The notes under the pieces are model-generated. The model saw only the letters and a list, made by a program, of their open reading frames with translations. It had not been told where the DNA came from and did no database searches. The position numbers were made by a program, and so were the translations under genes. From Flaviflexus ciconiae (lineage in GTDB: Bacteria; Actinomycetota; Actinomycetes; Actinomycetales; Actinomycetaceae), in NCBI RefSeq assembly GCF_003971195.1, contig NZ_CP034593.1, forward strand, positions 930,001 to 994,000: a DNA stretch of 64,000 bases, written 5' to 3'. This document shows positions 63,154 to 64,000 of the stretch, one piece after another (the stretch's first letter is position 1; every line of letters starts with the position of its first letter).

Positions 63154-63917
63154 GAACCGTCCTTGCCGAAGAAGCGGCGAGGCCTGCGAGGGGGCAGGGC
63201 CTCCCCAGCATCCGGCTTACCCTTGGCGAGCTTCTCGAGGAAGTTCGACTGGATCTCACCGGAACGGATCGCGCCCTTAACCTTGGAGGGCTCGGTGTCA
63301 CCGAGCAACATCTCTTCGAGGACGGACTCCCCCGTGGCCACGATCAGTCCGGCCGGAGCGTCGTCGACCTTGCCCTTGTAGTCAAAGGCAAGCGCGGTAA
63401 CGAGGCCGGACACGCCCTCTTCGTTGCCGACATCCTCACCGAGTTCGGCAGTGAGTGCGATAACGCCCTCGCGGGTCAGGCTCGCAAGCTTCCGCGCCAC
63501 AGCATCGCGATCGTCAGCATCAAGAACGTCGGGATCCTTATCGCCGTCGCCAGCGTCGGAGCCATCGCCGGAACCAGCCTGGGAGGGCTCTGCTGGGGCG
63601 TCGCCAGCTTCCGCGGACTGCACAGCGTCCGCAGGAGCAGCCAAAGCTTCGGTCTTCGAGTCGGCTGAGCCTTCTGCCGATGGCTCATCGGTTGCGGCCA
63701 CCTTGTCGGCGCCCTCGCCGTCACCGGGGGCTCCTCCGAGGAGCTCGGAGATGTCCCAGTCATCAAAGACCGGCACCGGCATGTCGTGCACCACCATGGC
63801 GCCGTTCTTGGAGGGAACGACCCAAACGTCGAGTCCGTGGAGTTTGCAGATGCCGGCGAGGACGTCGGCCTTCTTGAACGGGGTCAGGATGACATAGCGT
63901 TTCGTGTTTCCACTCAT
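63150..63917 (-). CDS. Uncharacterised protein in the histidine operon
   Basis: A 255-residue protein I do not recognise. N-terminal 60 residues form a small domain ([39 protein letters not shown]). An acidic Ala/Asp/Glu/Gly-rich disordered linker spans about 65-135. A second domain (about 135-225, [30 protein letters not shown]) and a basic tail ([15 protein letters not shown]) follow. It overlaps hisB and hisH by ATGA, so it is made with the histidine enzymes. Confidence 0.82.
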   Translation of the reverse strand: MSGNTKRYVILTPFKKADVLAGICKLHGLDVWVVPSKNGAMVVHDMPVPVFDDWDISELLGGAPGDGEGADKVAATDEPSAEGSADSKTEALAAPADAVQSAEAGDAPAEPSQAGSGDGSDAGDGDKDPDVLDADDRDAVARKLASLTREGVIALTAELGEDVGNEEGVSGLVTALAFDYKGKVDDAPAGLIVATGESVLEEMLLGDTEPSKVKGAIRSGEIQSNFLEKLAKGKPDAGEALPPRRPRRFFGKDGS

Positions 63918-64000
63918 AGCTTTCCCTTCGTCGATGGGATTGTCGTGACGCGGGGATCGGGTTCAACAGCGGTACGGAGCGCCCGGGCGAATGCCTTGAA
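63914..64000 (-). CDS. hisB: Imidazoleglycerol-phosphate dehydratase, C-terminal end (runs off window)
   Basis: The minus strand from base 64000 reads FKAFARALRTAVEPDPRV then [10 protein letters not shown] and stops at TGA 63914-63916. ARALR-AVE-DPRV--IPSTKG-L is the conserved HisB C-terminus. Only 28 residues are present. Confidence 0.9.
   Translation of the reverse strand, partial: FKAFARALRTAVEPDPRVTTIPSTKGKL

Noticed and set aside
1-64000. CRISPR arrays, insertion sequences, prophage genes
   Set aside because: No regularly spaced repeats, transposase or phage structural genes were seen.

Overview
The window looks like chromosomal DNA of a high-GC Gram-positive bacterium (Actinomycetota). 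The supporting signs are the argCJBD-R-G gene order, the hisB-hisH-hisA / infC-rpmI-rplT-trmH / pheST neighbourhood, frequent GTG/TTG starts with 4-base ATGA/GTGA overlaps, and an inositol (iol) cluster that resembles the Corynebacterium/Streptomyces type. A member of the Actinomycetaceae is my best guess, but it is only inference. I found no rRNA, tRNA, CRISPR, integrase or transposase gene.

Layout. (1) 1-4.9 kb: arginine biosynthesis on the minus strand (argC-argJ-argB-argD-argR-argG), started from an apparently leaderless promoter overlapped by an ARG-box-like palindrome. argF is missing from its usual place. (2) 5.2-9.2 kb: AhpD-like protein, quinone oxidoreductase, CNNM/CorC membrane protein and YbaK-type deacylase. 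(3) 9.4-15.6 kb: pheS-pheT translationally chained to a glutamine amidotransferase, a carboxylate-amine ligase and a short-chain dehydrogenase. (4) 16-19.6 kb: a CsbD protein, an antibiotic-resistance-type ABC-F ATPase and a 78-residue membrane protein. (5) 20-56 kb: a large catabolic region for inositol and related polyols or keto-sugars. It holds five Gfo/Idh/MocA dehydrogenases, five isomerase/IolE/IolH-type TIM barrels, two MFS sugar porters, three LacI repressors, and the core genes iolA, iolD, iolB, iolC, iolG, iolH and iolE with a GntR regulator (iolR-like). It also holds an aldolase-like barrel, a transaldolase-like protein, a class II aldolase, a zinc alcohol dehydrogenase, a TauE-type permease, a PfkB kinase and a decayed phosphotransferase gene. 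(6) 56-64 kb: an Old Yellow Enzyme, an SGNH hydrolase, trmH, rplT, rpmI, infC, sseB, hisA, hisH, an unknown gene and the end of hisB.

How it works together: the two porters import inositol-like substrates. IolG-type dehydrogenases and IolE/IolH-type barrels convert them to the dione. IolD opens the ring, IolB isomerises, IolC phosphorylates, an aldolase splits, and IolA makes the acyl-CoA. Four copies of a 10-bp box matching the known IolR consensus lie in the same orientation upstream of iolE, iolA and iolC, and LacI-type palindromes sit at the start regions of several other units.

Most unusual: two distant loci (19.2-19.6 kb and 37.7-38.5 kb) carry paralogous 76-78-residue two-helix membrane proteins preceded by matching promoters and about 95-base leaders that share sequence blocks and two hairpins with compensatory base changes. 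I recognise neither the protein family nor the leader. Four genes (three in the catabolic region plus a phosphotransferase) are each broken by the apparent loss of one base in a C/G run, which may be real mutation or assembly error.
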